From contig JAGHVB010000040.1 in NCBI GenBank assembly GCA_018064525.1, positions 33,669 to 97,668 of the forward strand: a DNA stretch of 64,000 bases. The letters are read 5' to 3'. The notes under the pieces were generated by a model. That model saw only the letters and a program-made list of their open reading frames with translations, did no database searches and was not told the DNA's origin. Positions 45,063-53,900 of this stretch are shown piece by piece (positions within the stretch are counted from its first letter, which is position 1; each line of letters begins with the position of its first letter). Source of the stretch: Candidatus Treponema merdequi (lineage in GTDB: Bacteria > Spirochaetota > Spirochaetia > Treponematales > Treponemataceae). A program made the translations under genes and the position numbers.

Positions 45063-45602
45063 TTATCTGTTCTGCTTTAATCCTTTTATTGCTGCAACGA
45101 CTTTTGAGTATTCAGAGATTGATGCAAAATCCATAAAGAATACTGCTGGTTTTTGTGCGTTACTTTCTGCTTTTAACTGAATTGCGAGGGATACAGTATT
45201 CTGTTTTTCCGGTTCTTTAAAAGAAGTGTCTGGATATGTTTCAATTTTATCAAATGGAATGAATTTTGCAGATCCGACAAGTCCGTTTGTATAAATTCCA
45301 TTTAATTTTGAATAAACAATTTCGCGTACATTTATATAACAGGCAAGGCAGGAAACGACACACATAAGACAGCAGATAAAAGTTGTTGCTCTTGTGAGAA
45401 GTGAAAGAATAATAAGAACAGGACAGATTACAAGAACTGTAATGGTTTTGGAAATTTTTGGAGTCTGAGTTTTGTAAACTAAGTCACCTGTTTTTCTGGA
45501 AATTTTATTGCGCCAGATTTTGATTACAGCAATCTGAATGATAAAATAGAGGAAAGAAATTCCTGCGAAAATAATTCTTATAAAACCTTCAAGTTTTGTC
45601 AT
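45063..45602 (-). CDS. Small membrane protein, PH-like C-terminus
   Basis: 179 aa, not recognised. Three membrane helices (FAGISFLYFIIQIAVIKIW, TVLVICPVLIILSLLTRA, FICCLMCVVSCLACYI) are followed by a ~85-residue soluble part (GIYTNGLVGSAKFIPFDKIETY...), like the PH-like tail of DUF5673-type proteins in which a 'start, W/F, I-x-Y' pattern marks a beta domain. It overlaps the Nudix gene by one base (TAATG), so it is co-translated with it. Confidence 0.6.
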   Translation of the reverse strand: MTKLEGFIRIIFAGISFLYFIIQIAVIKIWRNKISRKTGDLVYKTQTPKISKTITVLVICPVLIILSLLTRATTFICCLMCVVSCLACYINVREIVYSKLNGIYTNGLVGSAKFIPFDKIETYPDTSFKEPEKQNTVSLAIQLKAESNAQKPAVFFMDFASISEYSKVVAAIKGLKQNR

Positions 45603-46165
45603 TAATTAACTCCATTATTTTGAAAATTTTCAAACCAGTAAAGAAGTGCGTTTCTGGTTGATTCAAATGCAATATCAAGATTGTTAATCTGTTCTGCATC
45701 AGTTATTTTTATTGATTCGAAATTTAACACTTCTGATTTTTGTCCCTTCATCAGATCAACGATTTTTGTTTCTATTCTTGTTTTTGAAAAATCTGCAATA
45801 AAGAAAAAGTCGCAGGTTTTATATGTTATATTTTTGTATGGATATGTGTTTGGAAAGCTTGCGACATATTTTACAGAATCTGGTTTGATACCTGTTTCTT
45901 CGAGACATTCTCTGAATGCTGCCTGTTCCGCACTTTCATCCTGATCGATAAAGCCACCTGGTATTGCGAGTTTTCCTTTTTGAGGATCTTTTGCGCGGCG
46001 TTCAAAGATGACAGTCTTATCTGTATCAATAATAATTAATCCGACGGCTGCCGCAACATTGTTGTATAAATCAAAGCCACAGTTAGGACAAAACCATTTT
46101 ATATTTTTCTGATACTGGATTTTTCTGCTCTGACAGATCGGACAGAAAATAAATTCATTAGACAT
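45602..46165 (-). CDS. Nudix hydrolase with N-terminal zinc ribbon
   Basis: 187 aa. An N-terminal zinc ribbon (FCPICQSRKI...WFCPNCGF) resembles the NADH-pyrophosphatase NudC arrangement. The Nudix box runs GGFIDQDESAEQ then AAFRECLEETGI, matching G-x5-E-x7-R-E-U-x-E-E-x-G-U. It would hydrolyse a nucleoside diphosphate linked to another group; substrate not evident. Protein-coding neighbours give no hint beyond the coupled small membrane protein. Confidence 0.9.
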   Translation of the reverse strand: MSNEFIFCPICQSRKIQYQKNIKWFCPNCGFDLYNNVAAAVGLIIIDTDKTVIFERRAKDPQKGKLAIPGGFIDQDESAEQAAFRECLEETGIKPDSVKYVASFPNTYPYKNITYKTCDFFFIADFSKTRIETKIVDLMKGQKSEVLNFESIKITDAEQINNLDIAFESTRNALLYWFENFQNNGVN

Positions 46166-46214
46166 GATTTTATTTTATATGGAATATTCTCTTTATTCAA
46201 TGTAGAATGGATTT

Positions 46215-46952
46215 ATGACTTGTGAAAATGAAAAAAAATTTATCCGGACTCGTGCAATGCTTGGAACTGACGGAATGAAAAATATTTTTAAGAGTCATAT
46301 TGCTGTTTTTGGAATTGGCGGAGTCGGCAGTTATGTATGTGAAGCTCTTGCAAGAAGTGGAATCGGTGAAATAACAATTGTCGATAATGATGAGGTCTCT
46401 GAATCAAATATCAACAGACAGCTTTATGCGCTATGTTCAACAGCAGGAAAAAGTAAAGTAGAAATTGCAAAAGCGAGAATGCTTGATATAAATCCAGAAC
46501 TTAAAATAAACATATTTAAAACATTTTTTTGTGAAGAGACTCTGAATCAGTTTGATTTTTCAAGTTTTGATTATGTTGCAGATTGTATAGACAGTGTCAG
46601 TTCAAAACTTCTTTTAATTGAAACCTGCAAAAAAAACAACGTAAAGATAATTTCTGCAATGGGTGCCGGCAATAAACTTGATCCATGCCAGTTTGAAGTT
46701 GCAGATATTTCGGAGACTTCGGTTTGTCCTTTGTGCCGGGTTATCCGTCAGGAACTTAAAAAAAGAAATATTAAAGAATTAAAAGTTGTATATTCAAAAG
46801 AAAAACCGTTAACGCCTGTTTACGAAAATGAAAAAGATACAGAATTAAAAGCCGGAAAACCTGCTCCTGCAAGTATTGCGTTTGTTCCGCCTGTAATGGG
46901 CCTTATAATGGCCGGTGTCATAATTAAAGAAGCTGCAGGAATAAATAATTAG
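46215..46952 (+). CDS. tcdA: tRNA threonylcarbamoyladenosine dehydratase
   Basis: 245 aa E1-like protein. The N-terminus RTRAMLGTDGMKNIFKSHIA and the nucleotide loop VFGIGGVGSYVCEALARSGI, then IVDNDEVSESNINRQ, are typical of TcdA/CsdL. DYVADCIDSVSSKLLLIE and SAMGAGNKLDP also match. It cyclises t6A to ct6A at position 37 of ANN-decoding tRNAs. The C-terminal VCPLCRVIRQELKKRNIK holds a CxxC. It is convergent with the following hypothetical gene, with no spacer. Confidence 0.92.
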   Translation: MTCENEKKFIRTRAMLGTDGMKNIFKSHIAVFGIGGVGSYVCEALARSGIGEITIVDNDEVSESNINRQLYALCSTAGKSKVEIAKARMLDINPELKINIFKTFFCEETLNQFDFSSFDYVADCIDSVSSKLLLIETCKKNNVKIISAMGAGNKLDPCQFEVADISETSVCPLCRVIRQELKKRNIKELKVVYSKEKPLTPVYENEKDTELKAGKPAPASIAFVPPVMGLIMAGVIIKEAAGINN

Positions 46953-47345
46953 TTATTCGGAAACCGGTTCGTCTGCGTTTACTCTTTCGTGAATTGCTTT
47001 TGCAAGTGCTTTTATTTCACTGTCGAGCTTTTTCTGATCTTTGCTTGTAAATATTTTATCACATGCTGTGCTGACTTTTGTAATTTCTACAGAAATTGCC
47101 TGCTCAAATTTTCCTGCACGGACAGATGTACTTGGTTCGATTGAATTAATCTGATTAAAACATTCTGAAATCTGTTTTTTCTGTTCAGGGTAATTTTCTG
47201 CAATATTAAGCGCTTTTTGATTAAGAAGATCCATCTGATATTTTAGAGTTCTGATTGAATCCTGAGCAGCTTTTTCGTTTTCTTTTATATATTTTGACTT
47301 TCCGATTTTGGAAAGAATCTTTTCGAATAATGACTTTTTATTCAT
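46953..47345 (-). CDS. Hypothetical helical protein
   Basis: 130 aa, almost all helical and charged (ENEKAAQDSIRTLKYQMDLL, LNIAENYPEQKKQISECFNQ, KFEQAISVEITKVSTACDKI), with no signal peptide or TM. Probably a coiled-coil bundle. Its stop abuts the tcdA stop. No family was recognised. Confidence 0.55.
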   Translation of the reverse strand: MNKKSLFEKILSKIGKSKYIKENEKAAQDSIRTLKYQMDLLNQKALNIAENYPEQKKQISECFNQINSIEPSTSVRAGKFEQAISVEITKVSTACDKIFTSKDQKKLDSEIKALAKAIHERVNADEPVSE

Positions 47346-47443
47346 GTCTTTATGTTACAGACAAAAATGATTTTTGTCGAGTATCGTTAAATTAATTTAT
47401 TATTTTGATTGAAACAGATAAAAGAATACTTTATTATTTTTTT

Positions 47444-48184
47444 ATGGAATTTGATTCTTCGGACGACATTCAGATTGAAAAACTTCATATAAAAGGACTT
47501 AAACTTATTCAGAACAGGAAACAGTTTATGTTTGGAATTGATGCGGTTTTGCTTTCTGATTTTGCAAAAGTAAGAAAAGGAAATCTGGTTTTTGATTTAG
47601 GGTCAGGGAATGGAATAATTGCGGTTTTGATTGCATCAAAAAATGATGTAAAAGTTAAAGCTGTAGAAGTGCAGAAAAGTGTATTTGAACTTACAGAACA
47701 AAACATAAAGATTAATTCTCTTGAAAACAAAATTGAAGCAGTTAATATAAATGTAAAAGATATAAAAAAGAATTTTGATGCACAGATTGCGGATGTTGTT
47801 GTTTCGAATCCTCCGTATATAAAAAGTAATAGTGCCGTTAAAAATGAAACAGAAGCTTTATCAATTGCCCGTCATGAAATTCTTGCAGAACTTGATGATT
47901 TTGTAAAAGCTGCTTCGTATGTTTTAAAACCAAACGGAAAATTCTATCTTATTCATAAACCGGAAAGAATTGCAGAAATAATAATTTCCTGTTCAAAATA
48001 TAATCTTGAATTAAAACAGATGCGTCTTGTTGTTCCACAAATTGAAAAAGATGCAGTAATGGTTTTAATGCAGTTTGTAAAATGTGCAAAGCCGGGAGTA
48101 AAAGTTGAAAAGTCACTTGTCATTTACGGAGAAGACGGTGAATATACGGATGAGGTTAAAAAAATTTATGAAAGAGATGCTTAA
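47444..48184 (+). CDS. TrmN6-type tRNA(Val) adenine-N6-methyltransferase
   Basis: 246 aa from the ATG at 47444 (an in-frame TTG at 47405 lacks support). N-terminal FMFGIDAVLLSDFAKV, SAM loop LVFDLGSGNGIIAVLIA and the catalytic NPPY tetrad in VVSNPPYIKSNSAV mark the YfiC/TrmN6 family, which makes m6A37 in tRNA1(Val). The C-terminal half (ELDDFVKAASYVLKPNGKFYLI) is the rest of the Rossmann fold. It overlaps the next gene (apbE) by 17 bp, so the genes are coupled. Confidence 0.88.
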   Translation: MEFDSSDDIQIEKLHIKGLKLIQNRKQFMFGIDAVLLSDFAKVRKGNLVFDLGSGNGIIAVLIASKNDVKVKAVEVQKSVFELTEQNIKINSLENKIEAVNINVKDIKKNFDAQIADVVVSNPPYIKSNSAVKNETEALSIARHEILAELDDFVKAASYVLKPNGKFYLIHKPERIAEIIISCSKYNLELKQMRLVVPQIEKDAVMVLMQFVKCAKPGVKVEKSLVIYGEDGEYTDEVKKIYERDA

Positions 48185-49190
48185 AAAAAATAAAATAAAA
48201 AAATCTGAATCTGTTTTCTGTCTTCTGCTTTTGCTGTCTGCAGTTTGTTTTATGTCCTGCTCTGATCAGAAAAAAATAAAACCGCAGACTGAGTTTGTTT
48301 TTGGAACAGTCTGTACAATAAATCTTTTTGAAAATGGAACAGAAAATCTTTATCAAGAAATTTTCGCTCTGCTAAATTCAATTGAGCAGAAGTTTTCTGT
48401 GAATATTTCAAATTCAGAAATATCACTCATCAACCGGAACGCTGCAAAAAATAAAGTTGAGGTTTCAGAAGAAGTTTATTCACTTGTAAAATTTTCGTCT
48501 GAAGTCGCAGAATTGACAGATAATGTTTTTAATCCTGCATTAGGTTCATTGATTAAACTGTGGTCAATCGGAACTGAAAAACAGCGTGTTCCAGAAAAGA
48601 CTGAAATTGACAGTGTGTTAAAATATTGCAATCCTGAAAATATTGTTTTTGAAAAATCAGGTGATAGATTTTATATTTTTTTGACAGAAGAAAAAACACA
48701 GCTTGATTTAGGCGGAATTGTAAAAGGATATGCGTCAGATAAAATATGTGAGCTGTTAAAAAAGAAAAATGTGAACCGCGCTCTGATTGATCTTGGCGGA
48801 AATATTTATGTTTTTGGAAAAAAATCTGAAAAGCCTGGAGAAGAAAACTGGCGTGTTGGAATTAAAAATCCTGATGACAGATTTTCTGAACCGATAAAAA
48901 TCGTAAGTGTAAATTCCACAAGCGTAGTAACGAGCGGAAACTATGAAAGATTTTTTATTTCGGATGGAATACGGTATCATCATATTCTTGACAGTAAAAC
49001 AGGATTTCCTGTTCAGAACGGAATTTCAGGAGTAACTGTTATTTCTGAAAACAGTACGGTCTGTGATGTTCTTTCTACAACGCTTTTTGCAGGTGGAATT
49101 GAGCTTGCTGAGAAATTAAAGAAAATAGAGATATTTGGAAATTTTTGTGCAATTTTCATAAGTTTTGATGGAAAAATTACAGAATTATGA
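48168..49190 (+). CDS. apbE: FAD:protein FMN transferase (ApbE) lipoprotein
   Basis: 340 aa from the ATG at 48168; ATG at 48177 is an alternative. A signal peptide ends in lipobox CFMSC. ApbE motifs are LDLGGIVKGYASDKI, ALIDLGGNIYVFG, SGNYERFF, and HHILDSKTGFPVQNGISGVT. It covalently attaches FMN to Thr in target proteins such as Rnf/Nqr subunits in the periplasm. No Rnf or Nqr genes are near. It overlaps trmN-like upstream and runs toward the EAL gene. Confidence 0.93.
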   Translation: MKEMLKKNKIKKSESVFCLLLLLSAVCFMSCSDQKKIKPQTEFVFGTVCTINLFENGTENLYQEIFALLNSIEQKFSVNISNSEISLINRNAAKNKVEVSEEVYSLVKFSSEVAELTDNVFNPALGSLIKLWSIGTEKQRVPEKTEIDSVLKYCNPENIVFEKSGDRFYIFLTEEKTQLDLGGIVKGYASDKICELLKKKNVNRALIDLGGNIYVFGKKSEKPGEENWRVGIKNPDDRFSEPIKIVSVNSTSVVTSGNYERFFISDGIRYHHILDSKTGFPVQNGISGVTVISENSTVCDVLSTTLFAGGIELAEKLKKIEIFGNFCAIFISFDGKITEL

Positions 49191-49230
49191 TATAATTTCA
49201 GAAAATACAAAAAGTTTAGAAAGTAAAAGT

Positions 49231-50949
49231 ATGAATAGTAATTCCATTGAAACAAAGTCTTTTGATAATTCAAATTTTAAGGCATTTGTAAAAACTGCAG
49301 GTGCTGATGACTTTGTCTTTGTTTTAAACCTTAAAGAAAATTCAATCTCAATCAGTGGTGATATCGTAAAAGCCCTTCAGCTTCCTGATGAAAATTTTTC
49401 AAATGCATTTGAGGTTTTTGAAGAAATCTGTCATCCGGATGATAAAGAACTTTTTGTAAAAGGCTGTGAAAGAATTAAAGCCGGCGGTACTTCAGACTTT
49501 GTTGCAGAATATCGTTTTAAAAATGAAAAGGGAAATTATAATCCGGTTGTAATCCGTGGAAAGCTTTTAGATTCTGGTGATAAAAAATTTCTTGCAGGAC
49601 TTGTTGCATTAAAGTCAACACACAAGGATGATATTACAGGGCTTCCGCTTGAAATGCAGATGGTTTCTGATTACAACGATCTCGTAAAAGAAAATGGAAG
49701 TCTTTCTGGATTTCTTCTTGCTGTCAGAATTGAAGGACTTGAAAGAATCAATGAAAATTTTGGTCTTGATGTAGGAGATAAAATTTTCAATCTTGTTGCA
49801 AAAGCATGTCTTTCTGTCCGTGACGAATATACTTCTGTTTATCGTATAAGCGGAAATAAAATTGCTCTTTTAAATGTTTCAGGAAAAAATGCAAAAGATG
49901 CAGAGGAATTATTTTCTGCATTAAAGAGAAAAGTTTCTGAGATTGAATATAATCTTGATTATGCAGCAGTATTTACAATTTCTGCCGGTGTTGTTTCATT
50001 CATAAAAGATTCCAGTGAATTAAAAGATCTTCTTAAGAAAGCTGATTTTTCTCTGCTTATGGGAAAGAGGTCGGGAAAGAATAATCTTTATTTATTTAAT
50101 TCCAATGAATATGCAAAACATATCAATAAGCTTTATCTTCGTGAAAAACTTCGTGATTCAGTAAAGAACGATTTTAAAGGCTTTGAAATGTATTATCAGC
50201 CGGTTGTTGATGCGTCAAAGGTTTCAAGTAATGCAGATAAACTTGAAGGTGTTCATGTAATCGGTGCAGAAGCGCTTCTCAGATGGTCCTGTCCTGAGCT
50301 TGGACTTTTGGGTGCGGATCAGATTGTTCCTATTCTTGAAGAGAGCGGATTGATTGCTCCTGTCGGAAGATGGATTTTGATTAAGACATTTACTCAGTGC
50401 AAAATCTGGAATCAGTATGACAGCAAATTCCATATGAGCGTAAACCTTTCTTACATGCAGTTTGAAAGATCAGATATTCTTCTTGATGTTCAGATGGCTC
50501 TTGATAAATCAAAAGTATCACCAGAGAATATCATTCTTGAAATTACAGAAAGCGGTTATATTGATCATGTGGAACTTCAGAAAATTCTTGATGAATTTCA
50601 CAAAATGAAAATCCGTGTAGATATTGATGACTTTGGAACAGGATATTCGAACTTCAGATATATTCAGAATCTTCATGCAAATACTTTGAAGCTTGATTAT
50701 TCATTTGTTCATAAGGCAGTTATGGATAAAGGCGGAGAATCGGAACGAAAGGTAATTGAATACATCATTAATATGGCACACGATTTAGGAATGAATGTCT
50801 GTCTTGAAGGTGTGGAATCAGAAAGTGATGTTGAAATTCTTGCGCCGTTAAAAGCAGATAAATATCAGGGTTATCTTTTTGGAAAGCCTGTTAATTCATT
50901 TGCATTTCTTGATGAGAACAAACAGTATCTTTTTGAAAAGAAAGAATAG
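49231..50949 (+). CDS. PAS / degenerate GGDEF / EAL c-di-GMP phosphodiesterase
   Basis: 572 aa from ATG 49231, preferred over 49168 because TATAAT (49191-49196) lies in the apbE end and could serve this gene. Residues ~5-130 are PAS-like. A GGDEF domain follows, whose signature reads SGNKI (in YRISGNKIALL), so no cyclase activity is expected. The EAL domain keeps catalytic residues: EALLRW, MSVNLS, LEITESG, DDFGTGYSNF, KLDYSFV, EGVES and QGYLFGKP. It probably degrades c-di-GMP. A strong terminator follows. Confidence 0.92.
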   Translation: MNSNSIETKSFDNSNFKAFVKTAGADDFVFVLNLKENSISISGDIVKALQLPDENFSNAFEVFEEICHPDDKELFVKGCERIKAGGTSDFVAEYRFKNEKGNYNPVVIRGKLLDSGDKKFLAGLVALKSTHKDDITGLPLEMQMVSDYNDLVKENGSLSGFLLAVRIEGLERINENFGLDVGDKIFNLVAKACLSVRDEYTSVYRISGNKIALLNVSGKNAKDAEELFSALKRKVSEIEYNLDYAAVFTISAGVVSFIKDSSELKDLLKKADFSLLMGKRSGKNNLYLFNSNEYAKHINKLYLREKLRDSVKNDFKGFEMYYQPVVDASKVSSNADKLEGVHVIGAEALLRWSCPELGLLGADQIVPILEESGLIAPVGRWILIKTFTQCKIWNQYDSKFHMSVNLSYMQFERSDILLDVQMALDKSKVSPENIILEITESGYIDHVELQKILDEFHKMKIRVDIDDFGTGYSNFRYIQNLHANTLKLDYSFVHKAVMDKGGESERKVIEYIINMAHDLGMNVCLEGVESESDVEILAPLKADKYQGYLFGKPVNSFAFLDENKQYLFEKKE

Positions 50950-50951
50950 AA

Positions 50952-50983
50952 AAAAACCGCAGTTTACAGACTGCGGTTTTTTT
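50952..50983. terminator. Bidirectional terminator
   Basis: AAACCGCAGT (50954-50963) pairs with ACTGCGGTTT (50970-50979), with A- and T-runs on either side. It lies between the EAL gene and the convergent FAD oxidoreductase. Confidence 0.95.
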
Positions 50984-50984
50984 A

Positions 50985-52607
50985 TTAAGAAAGCTTTTTT
51001 ATAATCTGACTTGCTGCATTTTCGCCGTCCATTGCGCTTGATACAATTCCACCAGCGTAACCGGAACCTTCTCCCGCAGGATAAAGTTTTTTAATCGCAA
51101 TACATTCAAAACTTTCTTTTTCGCGGACGATTCTTACCGGAGTTGAAGTTCGAGTTTCACTTGCAATTAAAATTGCATCATTTGTAACAAATCCTTTTTT
51201 TGATTTATCAAAGTTTTTAAATCCCTGGATGAGGCGTTCAGAAATATGTTTCGGGAGCCACTGGTCGAGTCGTGAGATGACAAGTCCCGGAGTGTAGCTT
51301 GATTCCGGGAGAGAAGCTGTATCTTTGTGTTCGATAAAATCGAGAAGGCGCTGTGATGGTGCTGCCTGTCCTTTTCCTTTTTCTTTTGTAAGGCGTTCGA
51401 TTGCAGTTCTGAAATAAAGTCCTGCTAAATCCTTGCAACCGTCTGCCTTTGCTTTTTCTTTGTATTCTGCCGGAATGTCTTCTGGTTTTATTTCGACAAC
51501 GATTGCTGCGTTTGACCATTTTGAATTTCGTTTTGCGGCACTCATTCCGTTTACGACAATTTCATCAGGACCGCTTGATGATGGAACGACAAATCCGCCC
51601 GGACACATACAGAAAGAATAAACTCCGCGTCCGTCAACCTGAGTTGTAAGACGGTATTCTGCGGCAGGAAGATTTGCAGTTATGTTCTGACCGTGATACT
51701 GAATTGCGTCAATCAATTCTCGCGGGTGCTCAACACGGACTCCGGCTGCGAATGTTTTTGCTTCGAGAGCTTCAGGGCAGTTTTTTGCGAGCAGACTGTA
51801 GATGTCAGTTGCAGAGTGTCCTGTTGCAAGAAGAACTGCATCGCCAGAGAAAGTTTTTTCTTCATTTGTTTCGATGTTTATTGTTTTGACGCCGGTAATT
51901 ATTTTTGTTCCGTTTTTGTTTTCAAGAATGAAGTCGGAACATTTTGTATTAAAATAAAATTCTCCGCCGAGTTCACAGATTTTTGCACGCATAGCGTTGA
52001 TGATTGCAGAAAGTTTATCTGTTCCGATGTGAGGATGCGCGTCTGTGAGGATTTTTTCGTCTGCACCAAACTCGTGGAATATTTTTAAGATGAGGCTTAT
52101 GTCACCTCGCTTGTTGCTTCGTGTGTAGAGTTTTCCGTCGGAGAAAGTTCCGGCGCCGCCTTCGCCGAAGCAATAGTTTGAATTTTCATCTACGATGTTC
52201 TTTGTAGAAATTGAAGCGATGTCGATTTTGCGTGAAGATGTATCTTTTCCGCGTTCGATGATGACTGGTTTTATTCCGGCTTCGAGAAGTTTAAGTGAAC
52301 CGAAAAGACCTGCAGGGCCGGAACCGATTACGATTACAGATTTAGTTCCATCTGCCTTTTTCCATACTGGCAGAGAAGTATCAGTTTTTACTTCTGAAGG
52401 TTCTTCTCCGATAAAGACTTTGAGGCGAAGAACGAGTTTTATCTGCTTGTGTCGTGCATCAATTGATTTTTTTAGAACGATAAATTTGATGTCTTCTGCT
52501 TTGGCTTTTATGTTTTTGTGAAAAAGTTCTTCTGCTGTTTTTTTTGTAAGAAGCGGAATGTTGTGTTCTTCTTCCGGCTTTACGATAATTGAAAGTTCTG
52601 TAATCAT
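50985..52607 (-). CDS. FAD-dependent dehydrogenase (COG2509 type)
   Basis: 540 aa. An N-terminal ~95-residue ferredoxin-fold-like extension precedes a Rossmann FAD-binding segment SVIVIGSGPAGLFGSLKL. Later segments fit the COG2509/HI0933-like family: CFGEGGAGTFSDGKLYTR, AVLLATGHSATDIY, YSFCMCPGGFVVPSSSG and LYPAGEGSGYAGGIVSSAMD. These soluble flavoproteins are widespread in anaerobes but their substrate is unknown. It stands alone on the minus strand. Confidence 0.9.
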   Translation of the reverse strand: MITELSIIVKPEEEHNIPLLTKKTAEELFHKNIKAKAEDIKFIVLKKSIDARHKQIKLVLRLKVFIGEEPSEVKTDTSLPVWKKADGTKSVIVIGSGPAGLFGSLKLLEAGIKPVIIERGKDTSSRKIDIASISTKNIVDENSNYCFGEGGAGTFSDGKLYTRSNKRGDISLILKIFHEFGADEKILTDAHPHIGTDKLSAIINAMRAKICELGGEFYFNTKCSDFILENKNGTKIITGVKTINIETNEEKTFSGDAVLLATGHSATDIYSLLAKNCPEALEAKTFAAGVRVEHPRELIDAIQYHGQNITANLPAAEYRLTTQVDGRGVYSFCMCPGGFVVPSSSGPDEIVVNGMSAAKRNSKWSNAAIVVEIKPEDIPAEYKEKAKADGCKDLAGLYFRTAIERLTKEKGKGQAAPSQRLLDFIEHKDTASLPESSYTPGLVISRLDQWLPKHISERLIQGFKNFDKSKKGFVTNDAILIASETRTSTPVRIVREKESFECIAIKKLYPAGEGSGYAGGIVSSAMDGENAASQIIKKLS

Positions 52608-52689
52608 GGCGGCATTATAGCATATTGTGTATTAATTGATAAAGGATTATTCTGTCTTTCAGAATTTGAATTTATAAACAAGCTGGAAA

Positions 52690-53862
52690 ATGAATATGAA
52701 TAAGGTAATTGCATTTGTTAAAAAGGAAATAGTTTTTGTAATTTCTTTTGCTCTTGCTCTTTTGAGTTCTTTTTTTGTAAAACCGAGCGCTGCATATCTG
52801 GGCTACATCGATACTAAGGTTTTGTTTTTACTTTTTGCTTTTATGGCTGTAGTTGCGGGACTTCGTTTTTGCGGTGTCTTTGATGCGTGTGCAAAATTTT
52901 TGTGCAGACTGACTTCGAGTGTAAGAGCTTTGTCTTTAGTTTTGATTTTCATGTGCTTTGTTTTTTCGATGCTCATTACTAATGATGTTGCACTTTTGAC
53001 GTTTGTTCCGTTTACGATTCTTTTGATGACAAAGTGCGGGCAGCAGAAATACATCGTTTATGTTGTCGTACTTCAGACGATTGCGGCAAATCTCGGGTCG
53101 ATGCTGACTCCGATGGGAAATCCGCAGAATTTATTTTTGTATTCTCAGATGGGATTGAGTGCCGCAAAATTCTGTTTGATTTTATTGCCGTACACAATTG
53201 TGAGTGCGGTTTGTCTTGTGATTGCGGCGATGAAAATTCCATCAGAAAAACTTTTTGAAACTGAAGAAGCGAAGGCTGCATTTTTTGAAAGCAAAGATTC
53301 TGTAAATGCAAAGTCTTCGACAAAAGGAAAACCTGTTCAGATTTTCAGAACTGCAGTTTATATTGTGCTTTTTGTTCTGTGTATTCTTACTGTTTTAAAA
53401 GTGATGACTGCGATGATGCTTGCGATAATTGTTGCAGTTGTTGTCGGACTTTTGCAGTGGAAGATTCTGACAAAGGTTGATTACATTTTGCTTTTGACAT
53501 TTGTCTGCTTTTTTATTTTTTCCGGAAATGTTCAGAATATTGATGTCGTAAAAAATGCTCTTGCAAAATTTGTCAACGACCGTGAGTTTTTATGTGGAAT
53601 TTGCGCAAGCCAGGTGATCAGTAATGTGCCTGCGACTCTTTTGCTTTATCCATTTGTGAGTGATGCGAAAGAACTTCTTTTAGGAGTTGATCTTGGAGGC
53701 CTCGGAACACTTGTTGCTTCTCTTGCAAGTTTGATTTCATATAAACTTTACTGCGCATCAGAAAACAGTGAAGGCGGAAAGTTTATAAAAGTTTTCACGC
53801 TGATGAATTTGATTTTCATTGCGGTGCTTGTTGCAGTGAAAATATTAATGGGATTGATTTAA
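52690..53862 (+). CDS. Ion transporter superfamily protein (CitMHS/ArsB-like)
   Basis: 390 aa with ~10-11 membrane helices. Segments FVFSMLITNDVALLTFVPF, NLGSMLTPMGNPQNLFLYSQ and QVISNVPATLLLYPF are the paired hairpin motifs (T-N-D and S-N-x-P) of the ion transporter superfamily that includes ArsB, NhaD and DASS citrate carriers. Substrate not decided by sequence. It is convergent with the ABC-F gene across a shared terminator. Confidence 0.9.
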   Translation: MNMNKVIAFVKKEIVFVISFALALLSSFFVKPSAAYLGYIDTKVLFLLFAFMAVVAGLRFCGVFDACAKFLCRLTSSVRALSLVLIFMCFVFSMLITNDVALLTFVPFTILLMTKCGQQKYIVYVVVLQTIAANLGSMLTPMGNPQNLFLYSQMGLSAAKFCLILLPYTIVSAVCLVIAAMKIPSEKLFETEEAKAAFFESKDSVNAKSSTKGKPVQIFRTAVYIVLFVLCILTVLKVMTAMMLAIIVAVVVGLLQWKILTKVDYILLLTFVCFFIFSGNVQNIDVVKNALAKFVNDREFLCGICASQVISNVPATLLLYPFVSDAKELLLGVDLGGLGTLVASLASLISYKLYCASENSEGGKFIKVFTLMNLIFIAVLVAVKILMGLI

Positions 53863-53865
53863 TCA

Positions 53866-53900
53866 AAAAAAGACGCGGTTTTGATTCCGCGTCTTTTTTT
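53866..53900. terminator. Bidirectional terminator
   Basis: AAAGACGCGG (53869-53878) pairs with CCGCGTCTTT (53887-53896), with A- and T-runs on either side. It lies between convergent genes and reaches the ABC-F stop codon. Confidence 0.93.
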
